The notes beneath the pieces were generated by a model. That model had not been told where the DNA came from. It did no database searches and saw nothing but the letters and a program-made list of their open reading frames with translations. Of a DNA stretch of 64,000 nt, positions 11,636 to 20,989 are shown in pieces. Position 1 is the first letter of the stretch, and each line of letters starts with the position of its first letter. Origin of the DNA: Croceibacterium atlanticum (GTDB taxonomy: Bacteria; Pseudomonadota; Alphaproteobacteria; Sphingomonadales; Sphingomonadaceae); NCBI RefSeq assembly GCF_001008165.2, contig NZ_CP011452.2, positions 62,001 to 126,000 on the forward strand. Direction: 5' to 3'. A program made the translations under genes and the position numbers.

Positions 11636-12209
11636 GAAGTATACTCCGCGCCTCAAGAAGGCCTATGACGACAGCATTGCCAAGGCGATGACCGAGAAGT
11701 TCGGTTACAAGAACGCTCTGGAAGTGCCGCGTCTCGAAAAGATCACGCTCAACATGGGCGTGGGCGAGGCTAGCCAGGACAAGAAAAAGGTCCAGACGGC
11801 TGCTGAGGAAATGCAGATGATTGCCGGTCAGAAGCCGGTTATCACCAAGGCGAAGAAGTCCATCGCGCAGTTCAAGCTGCGTGAAGGCATGCCGATCGGT
11901 TGCAAGGTGACCCTGCGCCGTGACCGCATGTTCGAATTCCTCGACCGTCTCGTGACGATCGCAATGCCGCGCATTCGCGACTTCCGTGGTTTGAACCCGA
12001 AGTCGTTCGATGGCCATGGCAATTATGCGATGGGTCTTAAAGAGCAGATCATCTTCCCGGAGATCAGCTACGACAAGATCGAGAAGGTGCGTGGCATGGA
12101 CATCATCGTCACCACCACCGCCAAGACCGATGAAGAGGCGCGCGAGCTGCTGCGCCTGTTCGGTTTCCCGTTCCCGGCCGACGAAGCCGCCGAGAAGGAA
12201 GCGGCGTGA
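11628..12209 (+). CDS. rplE: 50S ribosomal protein L5
   Basis: 193 residues from the ATG at 11628, which lies within the last codons of rplX and gives [21 protein letters not shown]5 binds 5S rRNA with L18 and contacts P-site tRNA. Motifs [13 protein letters not shown] and [20 protein letters not shown] are typical. A longer upstream frame exists but is internal to rplX and is not conserved. Confidence 0.95.
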   Translation: MAEKYTPRLKKAYDDSIAKAMTEKFGYKNALEVPRLEKITLNMGVGEASQDKKKVQTAAEEMQMIAGQKPVITKAKKSIAQFKLREGMPIGCKVTLRRDRMFEFLDRLVTIAMPRIRDFRGLNPKSFDGHGNYAMGLKEQIIFPEISYDKIEKVRGMDIIVTTTAKTDEEARELLRLFGFPFPADEAAEKEAA

Positions 12210-12252
12210 GCCGCGCCTTCGGAATGAACACGCGAAAGAGAGCTTAAGTCCA

Positions 12253-12558
12253 ATGGCGAAACTGAGTTCGATCAACAAGAACGAGCGTCGCAAGAAGCTC
12301 GTGAAGAAGTATGCGGCCAAATACGCCCGTCTGAAGGCAATTGCCGACGATACGTCGCTCGACGAGAGTGAACGCATGATCGCACGCCTCAAGATGGCCG
12401 AGATTCCGCGCAACGGGAATCCCACCCGCGTGCGCAACCGCTGCACCACCACCGGCCGCCCGCGCGGCTATTATCGCAAGTTCGGTCTTAACCGTATCGA
12501 ACTGCGGGACCTGGCCAATAAGGGCCTGATCCCGGGCGTGACCAAGTCGAGCTGGTGA
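12253..12558 (+). CDS. rpsN: 30S ribosomal protein S14 (long, zinc-independent form)
   Basis: 101 residues from the ATG at 12253. This is the long form, without the CxxC pairs of the zinc-binding paralogue; only one cysteine is in the [20 protein letters not shown] region. S14 is a head protein near S3 and S10. The frame stays open upstream for many codons but crosses rplE, so that start is rejected. Confidence 0.94.
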   Translation: MAKLSSINKNERRKKLVKKYAAKYARLKAIADDTSLDESERMIARLKMAEIPRNGNPTRVRNRCTTTGRPRGYYRKFGLNRIELRDLANKGLIPGVTKSSW

Positions 12559-12570
12559 GGATCATATAAG

Positions 12571-12966
12571 ATGGCAATGACCGATCCCCTGGGTGATATG
12601 CTCACCCGTATCCGCAACGGCCAGCAGGCGAAGAAGGATTCCGTCCTGTCGCCTGCTTCCAAGCTGCGTGCGAACGTGCTCGAAGTGCTTCAGCGCGAAG
12701 GCTATATCCGTGGCTACAGCGAAGATGCCACCGGCAAGCACAAGGCGCTGCGCATCGAGCTGAAATATTTCGAGGGCGAGCCTGCTATCAAGCATCTGGC
12801 CCGCGTATCCAAGCCGGGTCGCCGGATCTATTCGGGCTCCAAGGAGCTGCCGAATGTTCGCAATGGCCTTGGTATCACCATCGTCTCGACGCCTCGTGGC
12901 GTGCTTTCGGATGCCGAAGCGCGCACGCAGAATGTCGGCGGCGAAGTGCTGGCGGAGGTGTTCTGA
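12571..12966 (+). CDS. rpsH: 30S ribosomal protein S8
   Basis: 131 residues. S8 is a primary binder of 16S rRNA helix 21 and in E. coli represses the spc operon. N-terminal [14 protein letters not shown] and C-terminal [13 protein letters not shown] are diagnostic. One-base overlap with rplF (TGATG). Confidence 0.97.
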   Translation: MAMTDPLGDMLTRIRNGQQAKKDSVLSPASKLRANVLEVLQREGYIRGYSEDATGKHKALRIELKYFEGEPAIKHLARVSKPGRRIYSGSKELPNVRNGLGITIVSTPRGVLSDAEARTQNVGGEVLAEVF

Positions 12967-13499
12967 TGAGCCGCATCGGCAAACGGCCGGTGGCGATCCC
13001 GAGCGGCGTCACCGCCAATATCGATAACGGCACGCTCAGCGTGAAGGGGCCGAAGGGCACTCTCACCATGGGTCTGTCGGATCTGGTGGAATACAAGCTG
13101 GAAGACGGAGCTATCTCCGTCAACCCGACCAATGACACGAAGAAGTCGCGGTCCTTCTGGGGCATGCAGCGCACTCTCGTGTCGAACCTGGTCGAAGGTG
13201 TGACCGAAGGCTTCACCAAGACGCTGGAAATCTCCGGCGTTGGCTATCGTGCGCAGGCGCAGGGCAAGAAGCTCAAGCTTCAGCTCGGCTACAGCCACGA
13301 TGTCGATATCGATGTGCCTGAAGGCCTCGAGGTGAAGACACCGGATCAGACCACCGTGGAGATCAGCGGTATCGACAAGCAGGCCGTGGGCCAGCTCGCC
13401 GCAGAGATCCGCCGCTGGCGCAAGCCTGAGCCTTACAAGGGCAAGGGCATCAAGTACCGCGGCGAGTATATCTTCCGCAAGGAAGGGAAGAAGAAGTAA
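12966..13499 (+). CDS. rplF: 50S ribosomal protein L6
   Basis: 177 residues, two repeated alpha/beta domains, located near the GTPase centre. Begins [15 protein letters not shown], and the signature [14 protein letters not shown] near the C-terminus is intact. rplR begins one base after its stop codon. Confidence 0.97.
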   Translation: MSRIGKRPVAIPSGVTANIDNGTLSVKGPKGTLTMGLSDLVEYKLEDGAISVNPTNDTKKSRSFWGMQRTLVSNLVEGVTEGFTKTLEISGVGYRAQAQGKKLKLQLGYSHDVDIDVPEGLEVKTPDQTTVEISGIDKQAVGQLAAEIRRWRKPEPYKGKGIKYRGEYIFRKEGKKK

Positions 13500-13500
13500 G

Positions 13501-13845
13501 ATGGCCAAGCTTTCCCTTTTCGAACGCCGCCGTCGCCGTGTGCGCACCGCACTGCGCAAGCGCGGAAGCGACCGTCCGCGTCTGTCCGTGCATCGCACTG
13601 GCCGGCACATCTATGCGCAGATCATCGATGATGCGCAGGGCCGTACCGTCGCTGCCGCTTCGACGCTGGGTGCCAAGAATTCCGGTGCCAATGTCGATGC
13701 CGCCGTACAGGTCGGCAAGGACATCGCCGCAGCTGCGAAGAAGGCGGGCGTGTCCACTGTCGTGTTCGATCGCGGCGGTTTCCTGTTCCATGGCCGCGTC
13801 AAGGCGCTGGCCGATGCCGCGCGCGAAGGCGGGCTGGAGTTCTGA
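13501..13845 (+). CDS. rplR: 50S ribosomal protein L18
   Basis: 114 residues. Mediates 5S rRNA attachment to the 50S subunit with L5. The basic start [16 protein letters not shown] and C-terminal [20 protein letters not shown] are typical. Its stop overlaps the start of rpsE. Confidence 0.97.
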   Translation: MAKLSLFERRRRRVRTALRKRGSDRPRLSVHRTGRHIYAQIIDDAQGRTVAAASTLGAKNSGANVDAAVQVGKDIAAAAKKAGVSTVVFDRGGFLFHGRVKALADAAREGGLEF

Positions 13846-14633
13846 TGATGGCAGACGAAAACAAGAACGAAGACACCCAGGCGGCCGAAACCAAGGTCGA
13901 CAACGCCGGCAGCACGCCGACGCCGACCACTGCTTCGACCGAAGCCGCGGACAATCAGTCGGCTGAAGCCGGCGGTCAGCCGCAGCAGCGCGAAGGCCGT
14001 GGCGGCCGTGGTGGCCGTGGCGGACGCGATGGCGGCGGCCGTGGCCGTGGCCGTGGCCGGGATCGTGACGATCGCCGCAACCGTGGTGACGATGACGGTG
14101 AAGAGCTGATCGAGAAGCTCGTCCACATCAACCGTGTTTCCAAGACGGTGAAGGGCGGCAAGCGCTTCGGTTTTGCCGCGCTCGTGGTCGTTGGCGATGG
14201 CAAGGGCCGCGTTGGCTTCGGTCACGGCAAGGCTCGCGAAGTTCCGGAAGCAATCACCAAGGCTACCGCTTCGGCGAAGAAGAAGATGATTCGCGTGCCG
14301 CTGAAGGAAGGCCGTACGCTGCATCATGATGGCCGCGGCCACTTCGGCGCCGGCAAGGTGAATGTCCGTTCGGCTCCGGCCGGTACCGGCATCATCGCGG
14401 GTGGCCCGATGCGTGCCGTGTTCGAAAGCCTCGGCGTGCATGACGTCGTGACCAAGTCGATCGGTACGTCGAACCCGTACAACATGATCCGCGCCACGTT
14501 CGATGCTCTGACCAATCAGTCTTCCCCGAAGGCTGTTGCGCAGCGCCGTGGCAAGAAGGTCGCCGACCTGCTGGGTCGCGGCGGTGCGAGCGAAGCAGAG
14601 GCCGAGGCCGCTGCCGAAGCCATCGCGGAGTAA
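13845..14633 (+). CDS. rpsE: 30S ribosomal protein S5 with long RG-rich N-terminal extension
   Basis: 262 residues, about 95 longer than E. coli S5. Residues 1-45 are acidic and low-complexity (Asp, Glu, Thr, Ala). Residues 46-80 are an Arg-Gly-rich segment with repeated GGRGGRGG and RGRGRGRD. The conserved S5 core begins near residue 86 ([20 protein letters not shown]) and ends with the normal [12 protein letters not shown] plus a short Ala/Glu tail. S5 acts at the mRNA entry site and in decoding accuracy. The start is fixed by the TGATGATG junction with rplR. The extension could bind RNA, but that is an inference. Confidence 0.94.
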   Translation: MMADENKNEDTQAAETKVDNAGSTPTPTTASTEAADNQSAEAGGQPQQREGRGGRGGRGGRDGGGRGRGRGRDRDDRRNRGDDDGEELIEKLVHINRVSKTVKGGKRFGFAALVVVGDGKGRVGFGHGKAREVPEAITKATASAKKKMIRVPLKEGRTLHHDGRGHFGAGKVNVRSAPAGTGIIAGGPMRAVFESLGVHDVVTKSIGTSNPYNMIRATFDALTNQSSPKAVAQRRGKKVADLLGRGGASEAEAEAAAEAIAE

Positions 14634-14639
14634 GCTGAC

Positions 14640-14816
14640 ATGGCAAAGATCAAGATCAAGCAGATCGGCAGCCCGATCCGCCGCCCGGAAAGCCAGAAGA
14701 AGATTCTGATCGGCCTGGGCCTCGGCAAGATGCATCGGGTTGTTGAAATCGAGGATACACCAGAGGTGCGCGGGGCAATTGCCAAGCTGCCTCATATGGT
14801 AGAAGTGGTCGAATAA
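14640..14816 (+). CDS. rpmD: 50S ribosomal protein L30
   Basis: 58 residues: starts [20 protein letters not shown] and includes [15 protein letters not shown]30 is a small 50S surface protein near 5S rRNA; this is the short bacterial form. It lies between rpsE and rplO as expected in an spc operon. A strong hairpin follows. Confidence 0.95.
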   Translation: MAKIKIKQIGSPIRRPESQKKILIGLGLGKMHRVVEIEDTPEVRGAIAKLPHMVEVVE

Positions 14817-14840
14817 GACCTGCTTCCATTGACTCAGGCA

Positions 14841-14872
14841 GGCCCGGTCGCGTACCGGGCCGCCTTCATTTT
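14841..14872 (+). terminator. Hairpin, terminator- or attenuator-like, between rpmD and rplO
   Basis: GGCCCGGT (14841-14848) pairs perfectly with ACCGGGCC (14854-14861) around CGCGT, followed by the moderately T-rich CTTCATTTT. Probably partial termination or RNA processing inside the operon. Confidence 0.5.
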
Positions 14873-14904
14873 GGCGCGAAGACAGCGAAAGCGAGTGCAA
14901 GACT

Positions 14905-15396
14905 ATGAAACTGAATGATATCCGTGACAATGCAGGTGCCCGCAAGGCACGCATGCGTGTGGGCCGCGGCATTGGCTCCGGCAAGGGCAAGACCGGTGGT
15001 CGTGGCCAGAAGGGCCAGAAGAGCCGCTCCGGCGTTGCCGTAAAGGGCTTCGAAGGCGGTCAGATGCCGCTGCATATGCGCCTGCCGAAGCGCGGTTTCA
15101 ACAACCCGTTCGGGAAGGATTATGCTGAAGTGAATATCGGCATGGTGCAGAAGCTCGTCGATGCCGGCAAGATCGACGGCAAGACCGTGATCGATCACGA
15201 AGTGCTTAAGGTGGCCGGCGTGGCCCGCGGCGGCAAGGACGGCGTCCGCCTTCTGGGCAAGGGCGAAGTCTCTGCGAAGCTGAACTTCAAGGTTGCCGGC
15301 GCGTCCAAGGGCGCGGTCGCAGCTGTTGAAAAGGCTGGCGGTTCGGTGGAAGTAACTGCCCCGAAAAAGGCCCAGGCTGCGGCAGACGCCGAATAA
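14905..15396 (+). CDS. rplO: 50S ribosomal protein L15
   Basis: 163 residues. L15 has a long Gly/Arg/Lys-rich N-terminal extension that threads through 23S r[23 protein letters not shown], then [20 protein letters not shown]. The globular C-terminal domain ends in an Ala-rich tail. It is bracketed by two GC-rich hairpins, at 14841 and 15412. Confidence 0.96.
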   Translation: MKLNDIRDNAGARKARMRVGRGIGSGKGKTGGRGQKGQKSRSGVAVKGFEGGQMPLHMRLPKRGFNNPFGKDYAEVNIGMVQKLVDAGKIDGKTVIDHEVLKVAGVARGGKDGVRLLGKGEVSAKLNFKVAGASKGAVAAVEKAGGSVEVTAPKKAQAAADAE

Positions 15397-15411
15397 AAGC
15401 GATGGAATAAT

Positions 15412-15441
15412 CCGGGCGGGGGTTCTTGCATCCCCGCCCGG
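15412..15441 (+). other. Perfect 10-bp GC hairpin between rplO and secY
   Basis: CCGGGCGGGG (15412-15421) and CCCCGCCCGG (15432-15441) pair perfectly around a 10-base loop. No T tract follows, so it is more likely an mRNA-stabilising or processing element than a terminator. Confidence 0.45.
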
Positions 15442-15513
15442 CCCCTATATGGGCTGACCTGACAAAGGGGGCGGGGCTTTCCTCGCCGGTCCAGGCAAGG
15501 CAAACAATTACCC

Positions 15514-16878
15514 ATGGCATCACGCGCCGATAATATTGCGAGCAATCTCAGTCTCGCCAATTTCTCCAAGGCGACCGAGTTGCGCCAGCGGATCTGGTTC
15601 ACCATCGGTGCGCTGATTGTGTTCCGCTTTCTCAGCTTCGTTCCGCTGCCGGGCGTTAATCCGCTGATTCTGGAGTCGCTCTACGAGCAGACCCGCGGCG
15701 GAATTCTCGATCTGTTCAACACTTTCTCGGGCGGTAGCCTTGAGCGCATGAGCCTCATTGCGCTCGGCGTCATGCCCTACATCACGGCTTCGATCGTGAT
15801 CCAGCTGGCGGCTTCGCTTCATCCATCGTTGATGGCGTTGAAGAAGGAAGGCGAGGCTGGCCGCAAGAAGCTGAACCAATATACCCGTTACGGCACGGTG
15901 TTTCTGTGCGCTATCCAGGGCTGGTTCCTGGCCTCGGGGCTGGAAGCTTATGGCGCGCAGAGCGGGCTGCAGGCTGTGGTCGATCCCGGCATTATGTTCC
16001 GCATCGGCGCGGTGATCAGCCTGATCGGCGGCACGATGTTCCTGTTGTGGCTGGGTGAGCAGATCACTAGCCGGGGTATCGGCAATGGTGTTTCGCTCAT
16101 CATCATGGCCGGTATTGTCGCGCAGTTCCCGACTTTCACGGCCAATATGTTCGAAGGCGGCCGGAGCGGTTCGATCAGCGCAGCGGTCATCATCGGCTTC
16201 GTGTTCATGATCGTCGCGCTGGTGCTGTTCATCTGTTTCGTGGAGCGCGCCCAGCGCCGCCTGCTGATCCAGTATCCGAAGCGTGCGACCCAGCGCGGCA
16301 TGATGCAGGCCGATCGTTCGCACCTGCCGCTCAAGCTGAATACGGCCGGCGTCATTCCGCCGATCTTCGCCAGCTCGCTGCTGCTGCTGCCGCTGACGAT
16401 CAGCCAGTTCGCCGGTAATTCCGTTGATACGGGTAGCGCGTTCTATGGTGTGGTGCAGACGCTCAACCAGTATCTGGCGCACGGTCAGCCGCTGTATATG
16501 GCGCTTTATGCTGCCGGCATCATCTTCTTCTGCTTCTTCTATACCGCCGTGGTTTTCAACCCGGAGGAGACGGCCGAGAATCTCAAGAAGAATGGTGGCT
16601 TCATTCCGGGCATTCGTCCTGGCAAACGGACTTCGGATTATCTCGATTATGTCCTGACACGCATCACTGTTGTCGGCGCGATCTATCTCACCATCGTCTG
16701 TGTCATTCCCGAATACATGATCGCGCAGACGGGCATTCCGCTCTTCCTTGGCGGTACAAGTCTGCTGATTGTGGTGAATGTTACCGTGGATACGATCAGT
16801 CAGATCCAGTCACACCTGCTGGCGCATCAGTATGGTGACCTGATAAAGAAGGCCAAGCTGAAGGGCCGGCTGCGTTGA
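15514..16878 (+). CDS. secY: Preprotein translocase subunit SecY
   Basis: 454 residues with about ten membrane segments, the channel subunit of SecYEG in the inner membrane. It starts MASRADNIASNLSLANFSKA; the first segment (ALIVFRFLSFVPLPGVN) is followed by the plug region, and the FNPEETAENLKKNGGFIPGI loop and the conserved C-terminal QSHLLAHQYGDLIKKAKLKG are present. adk begins 26 bp downstream. rpmJ, which follows secY in E. coli, is not here. Confidence 0.97.
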   Translation: MASRADNIASNLSLANFSKATELRQRIWFTIGALIVFRFLSFVPLPGVNPLILESLYEQTRGGILDLFNTFSGGSLERMSLIALGVMPYITASIVIQLAASLHPSLMALKKEGEAGRKKLNQYTRYGTVFLCAIQGWFLASGLEAYGAQSGLQAVVDPGIMFRIGAVISLIGGTMFLLWLGEQITSRGIGNGVSLIIMAGIVAQFPTFTANMFEGGRSGSISAAVIIGFVFMIVALVLFICFVERAQRRLLIQYPKRATQRGMMQADRSHLPLKLNTAGVIPPIFASSLLLLPLTISQFAGNSVDTGSAFYGVVQTLNQYLAHGQPLYMALYAAGIIFFCFFYTAVVFNPEETAENLKKNGGFIPGIRPGKRTSDYLDYVLTRITVVGAIYLTIVCVIPEYMIAQTGIPLFLGGTSLLIVVNVTVDTISQIQSHLLAHQYGDLIKKAKLKGRLR

Positions 16879-16903
16879 GTGCGCAGCATGATGAGGGTAG
16901 GCG

Positions 16904-17554
16904 ATGAATATCATCCTTCTGGGCCCTCCGGGCGCGGGTAAGGGCACGCAGGCGGCATTGCTGGTTGAGCATCACGGTATGCGCCAGCTTTCTACCGGCG
17001 ACATGTTGCGGGCAGCGGTCAAGGCGGAAACGCCTGTCGGGCTCGAGGCGAAGGCCATCATGGATCGCGGCGAGCTTGTCTCGGACGAGATCGTGACTGC
17101 ACTGATCGATGCGGAGCTGGAGGCGATGGGCAGCGATGTGGGAGCCATTTTCGATGGCTATCCGCGTACTGCTCCGCAGGCTGAACAGCTTGATGCGATT
17201 CTTGCCCGTCATGGTCGCCAGCTCGATCATGTGATCGAGCTGAGCGTGAACGAGGATGCCCTGGTCGACCGGATTACCGGCCGCTTCACCTGCGCCAATT
17301 GCGGCGAGGGTTATCACGAACACCACAAGCGCCCGCGGGTCGATGGCGTGTGTGACAAATGCGGCGGTACGGAATTCAAACGGCGCAAGGATGACACTGA
17401 AGAAACTGTGCGCACGCGGATGGCCGAATATCGGGCCAAGACGGCGCCGATCCTCCCGATCTATGAAGCGCGCGGCATTGTCAGCCGGATCGACGGCATG
17501 GCACCGATTGACGATGTCACCGCAGGGATCGAAGCGGTCTTGGCTTCGAAATAA
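16904..17554 (+). CDS. adk: Adenylate kinase, zinc-type LID
   Basis: 216 residues. Interconverts ATP + AMP and 2 ADP in the cytoplasm. P-loop GPPGAGKGT is at residues 7-15, the AMP-binding segment LSTGDMLRAAV follows, and DGYPRT marks the core. The LID carries a four-cysteine set, CANC and CDKC about 25 residues apart, typical of zinc-binding adenylate kinases rather than the E. coli type. Linked to secY as in many bacteria. Confidence 0.96.
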   Translation: MNIILLGPPGAGKGTQAALLVEHHGMRQLSTGDMLRAAVKAETPVGLEAKAIMDRGELVSDEIVTALIDAELEAMGSDVGAIFDGYPRTAPQAEQLDAILARHGRQLDHVIELSVNEDALVDRITGRFTCANCGEGYHEHHKRPRVDGVCDKCGGTEFKRRKDDTEETVRTRMAEYRAKTAPILPIYEARGIVSRIDGMAPIDDVTAGIEAVLASK

Positions 17555-17564
17555 CGCTCGCATA

Positions 17565-17585
17565 CCCTCCTGCATGTCAGGAGGG
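17565..17585 (+). promoter_or_regulatory. Hairpin that would hide the ribosome binding site of the next gene
   Basis: CCCTCCTG (17565-17572) pairs perfectly with CAGGAGGG (17578-17585) around CATGT. The right arm contains the full Shine-Dalgarno AGGAGG, five bases before the ATG at 17590. Folded, it would block ribosome loading; there is no T tract, so termination is less likely. Confidence 0.5.
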
Positions 17586-17589
17586 ATGC

Positions 17590-18135
17590 ATGAAGAAGAT
17601 TCTCGCGATTTCTGGCGTGGGTTTCTGCTGCATGGCTTCGCCAGTTGCGGGCGAGGTCAGGCAGGCGTCTGCCGAGGGCTTCGTTTCGGAAAATAGAGCG
17701 AGCGTAGCTGCGTCTCCGTCCGGGGTCTGGGCGGCGCTGGTCAACCCGGCAAGCTGGTGGAATGGCGAGCATAGCTGGTCAACCGATGCGGACAATTTTT
17801 CGCTCGATCCCAGGGCCGGGGGCTGCTTTTGCGAGACGATTCCTGCGGCCGAAGGGCGCCAGGCCGGCTCCGTGGAACATATGCGCGTGATAAATGCCGT
17901 GCCCGGTCAGCAATTGCGTATGGTCGGCGCACTCGGCCCGTTACAGGGAGAAGCGCTCCAGGCTGTGTTGACGATCGACCTCCAGGCGGAAGGGGAGGGT
18001 ACGGCAATCAGTTTCACCTATGTCGTTGGCGGCTATGCGCGTTATCCGCTTGAGCAACTCGCTCCCGCAGTCGATAGCGTGATGTCCGAACAATTGATGC
18101 GCCTCGGCAATTTGCTTGAAAGCGGGACGCCCTGA
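17590..18135 (+). CDS. Secreted SRPBCC (START-like) family protein
   Basis: 181 residues. The N-terminus KKILAISGVGFCCMASPVAGE is a likely signal peptide cut near residue 21. The rest resembles the Bet v1/AHSA1-like SRPBCC fold: an early VAASPSGVWAALVNPASWWN segment, a middle beta region with GGCFCE, and a C-terminal long helix (LEQLAPAVDSVMSEQLMRLG). Family members bind small hydrophobic ligands; the ligand here is unknown. It stands between adk and the rpsM promoter and has an exceptionally strong but potentially hidden ribosome binding site. Confidence 0.75.
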   Translation: MKKILAISGVGFCCMASPVAGEVRQASAEGFVSENRASVAASPSGVWAALVNPASWWNGEHSWSTDADNFSLDPRAGGCFCETIPAAEGRQAGSVEHMRVINAVPGQQLRMVGALGPLQGEALQAVLTIDLQAEGEGTAISFTYVVGGYARYPLEQLAPAVDSVMSEQLMRLGNLLESGTP

Positions 18136-18143
18136 TCGCTGTT

Positions 18144-18172
18144 TTGACGAAATGCCGAGCCTTGGTTATAGA
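18144..18172 (+). promoter_or_regulatory. Sigma-70 promoter for the rpsM-rpsK-rpoA-rplQ operon
   Basis: TTGACG (18144-18149), 17-base spacer, TATAGA (18167-18172): a close match to consensus and the best promoter-like site seen in the ribosomal block. It lies just after the SRPBCC gene and about 265 bp before rpsM, predicting a leader of roughly 255 nt. Confidence 0.6.
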
Positions 18173-18436
18173 GAAGGCGGTCCGCGAACAGGCGGACGGG
18201 CGGCCAACGGGTGTAACCCGTTGGTCTGTTTTCGTCTGTTGACCTGGATGCCGAATCGGCTTAAGCGGCCAGTCCATTCGTTCAATCGGAGTCCAGTCCG
18301 GCAGGCGGCAGTCCAGATGCGCGCCATCCGGGCTATTGTTGTTTGATTGCGGCACTTTAGTATTGCGCGGATTGGTAAACGCGATGAGATAGGGGGTGTT
18401 GGCTAGGCCGACCCTCTGTGGAGCATGGAGAATTAA
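18173..18436 (+). other. Leader of the alpha operon
   Basis: No gene seen. Starting near the predicted transcription start it has GTCCGC/GCGGAC (18180-18197) and then a 9-bp terminator-like hairpin (18204-18224). The remaining 200 bases before rpsM show no motif I recognise. rpsD (S4), the repressor of this operon in E. coli, is not encoded here, so an S4 pseudoknot is not expected. Confidence 0.45.
18204..18232 (+). terminator. Terminator-like attenuator hairpin in the rpsM leader
   Basis: CCAACGGGT (18204-18212) pairs perfectly with ACCCGTTGG (18216-18224) with a three-base loop, followed by TCTGTTTT. Located about 30 nt after the predicted transcription start, as an attenuator would be. 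Confidence 0.5.
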
Positions 18437-18805
18437 GTGGCTCGTATTGCCGGGGTAAATATCCCCACCAACAAGCGCGTTATTGTCGCGCTTACCTATA
18501 TTCACGGAATCGGCCCGACGACGGCCAAGCGGATTGCTGACAAGCTGGGTATCGATCACTCCCGCCGGGTGCAGGATCTGAGCGACGCCGAAGTTTTGCA
18601 GATCCGCGAGACGATCGACGCTGATCTCACGGTTGAGGGTGATCTTCGTCGCGAAACCGCGATGAACATCAAGCGCCTGATGGACCTGGCCTGCTATCGC
18701 GGCCTGCGTCATCGCAAGGGCCTGCCGGTCCGCGGTCAGCGCACCCACACCAATGCGCGTACCCGCAAGGGCAAGGCGAAACCGATCGCGGGCAAGAAGA
18801 AGTAA
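18437..18805 (+). CDS. rpsM: 30S ribosomal protein S13
   Basis: 122 residues from a GTG start at 18437, preceded by GGAG. S13 lies in the 30S head and contacts P-site tRNA. Start [20 protein letters not shown], the helix-two-turn-helix middle ([15 protein letters not shown]) and the basic C-terminus [15 protein letters not shown] are typical. Confidence 0.97.
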   Translation: MARIAGVNIPTNKRVIVALTYIHGIGPTTAKRIADKLGIDHSRRVQDLSDAEVLQIRETIDADLTVEGDLRRETAMNIKRLMDLACYRGLRHRKGLPVRGQRTHTNARTRKGKAKPIAGKKK

Positions 18806-18862
18806 GCGCGCCGTCAGGCTGCAGCTTTCTCTTCGTCAGATTCAGTACAGGATATTAGACCA

Positions 18863-19252
18863 ATGGCACGCGAACCTCAGCGCATCCGCAGGCGGGAGCG
18901 CAAGAATATTTCGAGCGGCGTCGCTCACGTGAACGCCAGCTTCAACAACACCATGATCACCATCACCGATGCGCAGGGCAATGCGATCAGCTGGTCCAGC
19001 GCGGGCATGATGGGCTTCAAGGGTAGCCGCAAGTCGACCCCCTATGCCGCTCAGGTGGCTGCGGACGATGCGGGCAAGAAGGCCGCCGAACACGGCGTCC
19101 GTACCCTGGAAGTCGAGATCAAGGGCCCCGGCTCGGGACGTGAAAGCGCGCTGCGCGCTCTGCAGGCGGTGGGCTTCACCATCACCTCGATCCGCGACGT
19201 GACACCGATCCCGCATAACGGCGTGAGGCCTTCCAAGCGCCGCCGCGTCTGA
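18863..19252 (+). CDS. rpsK: 30S ribosomal protein S11
   Basis: 129 residues. S11 forms part of the platform near the E site. It has [20 protein letters not shown] and the C-terminal [19 protein letters not shown], both near-invariant in the family. Confidence 0.97.
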   Translation: MAREPQRIRRRERKNISSGVAHVNASFNNTMITITDAQGNAISWSSAGMMGFKGSRKSTPYAAQVAADDAGKKAAEHGVRTLEVEIKGPGSGRESALRALQAVGFTITSIRDVTPIPHNGVRPSKRRRV

Positions 19253-19359
19253 TCGAACCTGCCGCGGCTTTCGGGCCGCAACAAGCAATTCGCATCGGCC
19301 GCGGCGCTCCCAGCGCTCCGCGGCCGTTGCCGCCAGAACCAGACCTTTAGGGGAAGCCC

Positions 19360-20415
19360 ATGTCCGTCAATATGAAGAACTGGCAGGAACTGAAGAAGCC
19401 CACCGCGCTTGATATCAAGGCCGGTGGCGACAAGAGCCGGAAGGCCACCTTTGTCGCGGAACCGCTGGAGCGTGGTTTCGGCCTCACGCTCGGTAACGCG
19501 CTGCGTCGCGTTCTCCTGTCCAGCCTTCAGGGTGCGGCGATCACCTCGATCAAGATCGAGAATGTGCTGCACGAATTCTCCAGCCTCGCCGGTGTGCGCG
19601 AGGATGTCACCGACATCGTCCTGAATGTAAAACAGATCGCTCTCAGGATGGAAGGTGAGGGTCCCAAGCGCCTGCAGCTTTCCATGACCGGCCCGGCTGA
19701 AGTGAAGGCGGGCGACATTGCTGTTTCCGGCGATATCGAGGTGATGAACAAGGATCTCGTGATCTGCCATCTCGACGAAGGCGCCACGCTGAACATGGAA
19801 CTGACCGCGGACACGGGCAAGGGTTATGTCCCGGCCGTGCAGAACCGCCCGGTCGACGCGCCGATCGGCCTGATCCCGGTCGATTCGCTCTATTCGCCTA
19901 TCCGGCAGGTCAGCTACAAGGTCGAGAATGCCCGCGTCGGGCAGGAACTCGATTATGACAAGCTTTCCCTGACCATCGAATCCGACGGCACGGTCACGCC
20001 CGAGGATGCGATCGCCTATGCCGCGCGCATCCTGCAGGACCAGCTGACCCTGTTTGTCCACTTCGAAGACGGCATCCCGCAGCCGCAGAGCGCCATGATC
20101 GGCGTTGCCGCGCAGCCGGAAGAGAGCGACGCCAACCAGCTCAACCGCTATCTGCTCAAGAAGGTGGACGAGCTCGAACTGTCGGTGCGTTCGGCCAATT
20201 GCCTCAAGAACGACAACATCATCTATATCGGCGACCTGGTCCAGAAGACCGAAGCCGAGATGCTGCGTACGCCGAATTTCGGCCGCAAGTCGCTCAACGA
20301 GATCAAGGAAGTCCTCTCCAGCATGGGCCTGCGCCTCGGCATGGACATTCCGGGCTGGCCGCCTGAGAATATCGAGGAAATGGCCAAGAAGCTCGAGCAG
20401 GAACTGCTGGGCTAA
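19360..20415 (+). CDS. rpoA: RNA polymerase alpha subunit
   Basis: 351 residues. The N-terminal dimerisation domain has the assembly motif [20 protein letters not shown] (about residues 38-57). The C-terminal domain that contacts UP elements and activators starts near residue 255 ([20 protein letters not shown]) and includes [14 protein letters not shown]. Normal length for alphaproteobacteria. Confidence 0.97.
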   Translation: MSVNMKNWQELKKPTALDIKAGGDKSRKATFVAEPLERGFGLTLGNALRRVLLSSLQGAAITSIKIENVLHEFSSLAGVREDVTDIVLNVKQIALRMEGEGPKRLQLSMTGPAEVKAGDIAVSGDIEVMNKDLVICHLDEGATLNMELTADTGKGYVPAVQNRPVDAPIGLIPVDSLYSPIRQVSYKVENARVGQELDYDKLSLTIESDGTVTPEDAIAYAARILQDQLTLFVHFEDGIPQPQSAMIGVAAQPEESDANQLNRYLLKKVDELELSVRSANCLKNDNIIYIGDLVQKTEAEMLRTPNFGRKSLNEIKEVLSSMGLRLGMDIPGWPPENIEEMAKKLEQELLG

Positions 20416-20421
20416 GCTTTC

Positions 20422-20446
20422 AGCCCCGGTTTCGGCCGGGGCTTCT
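20422..20446 (+). other. GC hairpin between rpoA and rplQ
   Basis: AGCCCCGG (20422-20429) and CCGGGGCT (20436-20443) pair perfectly around TTTCGG, followed by only TCT. Terminator-like stem with a poor T tract; likely partial. Confidence 0.45.
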
Positions 20447-20526
20447 ACCGGGTGAAGGCGGCGACCCGAACTGCCGCCGGGATCGGGCTACCTCACACGG
20501 GCCCCCTACGAACGGAGTGAAGTAAT

Positions 20527-20946
20527 ATGCGTCATGGTATTTCCGGCCGTAAGCTGCAGCGCAAGTCCGGCCACCGCGCCGCCCTGCTGCGCAACATGGC
20601 AGCCGCGCTGATCAAGCACGAGCAGATCCAGACCACCACGCCCAAGGCGAAGGAACTGCGCCCCTATGTCGAAAAGCTGATCACGCTGGCGAAGCGTGGC
20701 GGTCTTTCCAACCGTCGTCTGGCGCATAGCCGCCTGATGGACGATGCGCAGGAAAAGAAGCTGTTCGACGTGCTGGCCGAGCGTTATGCGGGCCGCGAAG
20801 GCGGCTATACCCGCATCATCAAGGCCGGCTATCGCGCGTCCGACGCGGCGCCGATCGCGATCATCGAACTGGTGGACCGCGATGTGGAAGCCAAGGGCCA
20901 GGACAGCGGCCCGGTGATGAACGAGGACGAATTCGAAGAAGCATAA
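20527..20946 (+). CDS. rplQ: 50S ribosomal protein L17
   Basis: 139 residues. L17 is at the tunnel exit. The start [20 protein letters not shown] and [18 protein letters not shown] are diagnostic. GAACGGAGTGAAGT precedes the ATG. Last gene of the ribosomal block. Confidence 0.97.
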   Translation: MRHGISGRKLQRKSGHRAALLRNMAAALIKHEQIQTTTPKAKELRPYVEKLITLAKRGGLSNRRLAHSRLMDDAQEKKLFDVLAERYAGREGGYTRIIKAGYRASDAAPIAIIELVDRDVEAKGQDSGPVMNEDEFEEA

Positions 20947-20989
20947 GCCTTCCACGTCCTCCTCATAGGACGGTGAATTCCGACATTGC

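Noticed and set aside
18173-18436. An S4-binding pseudoknot in the rpsM leader as in E. coli
   Set aside because: rpsD is not in this operon and I could not match the E. coli pseudoknot pairing; the hairpins seen look like an attenuator.
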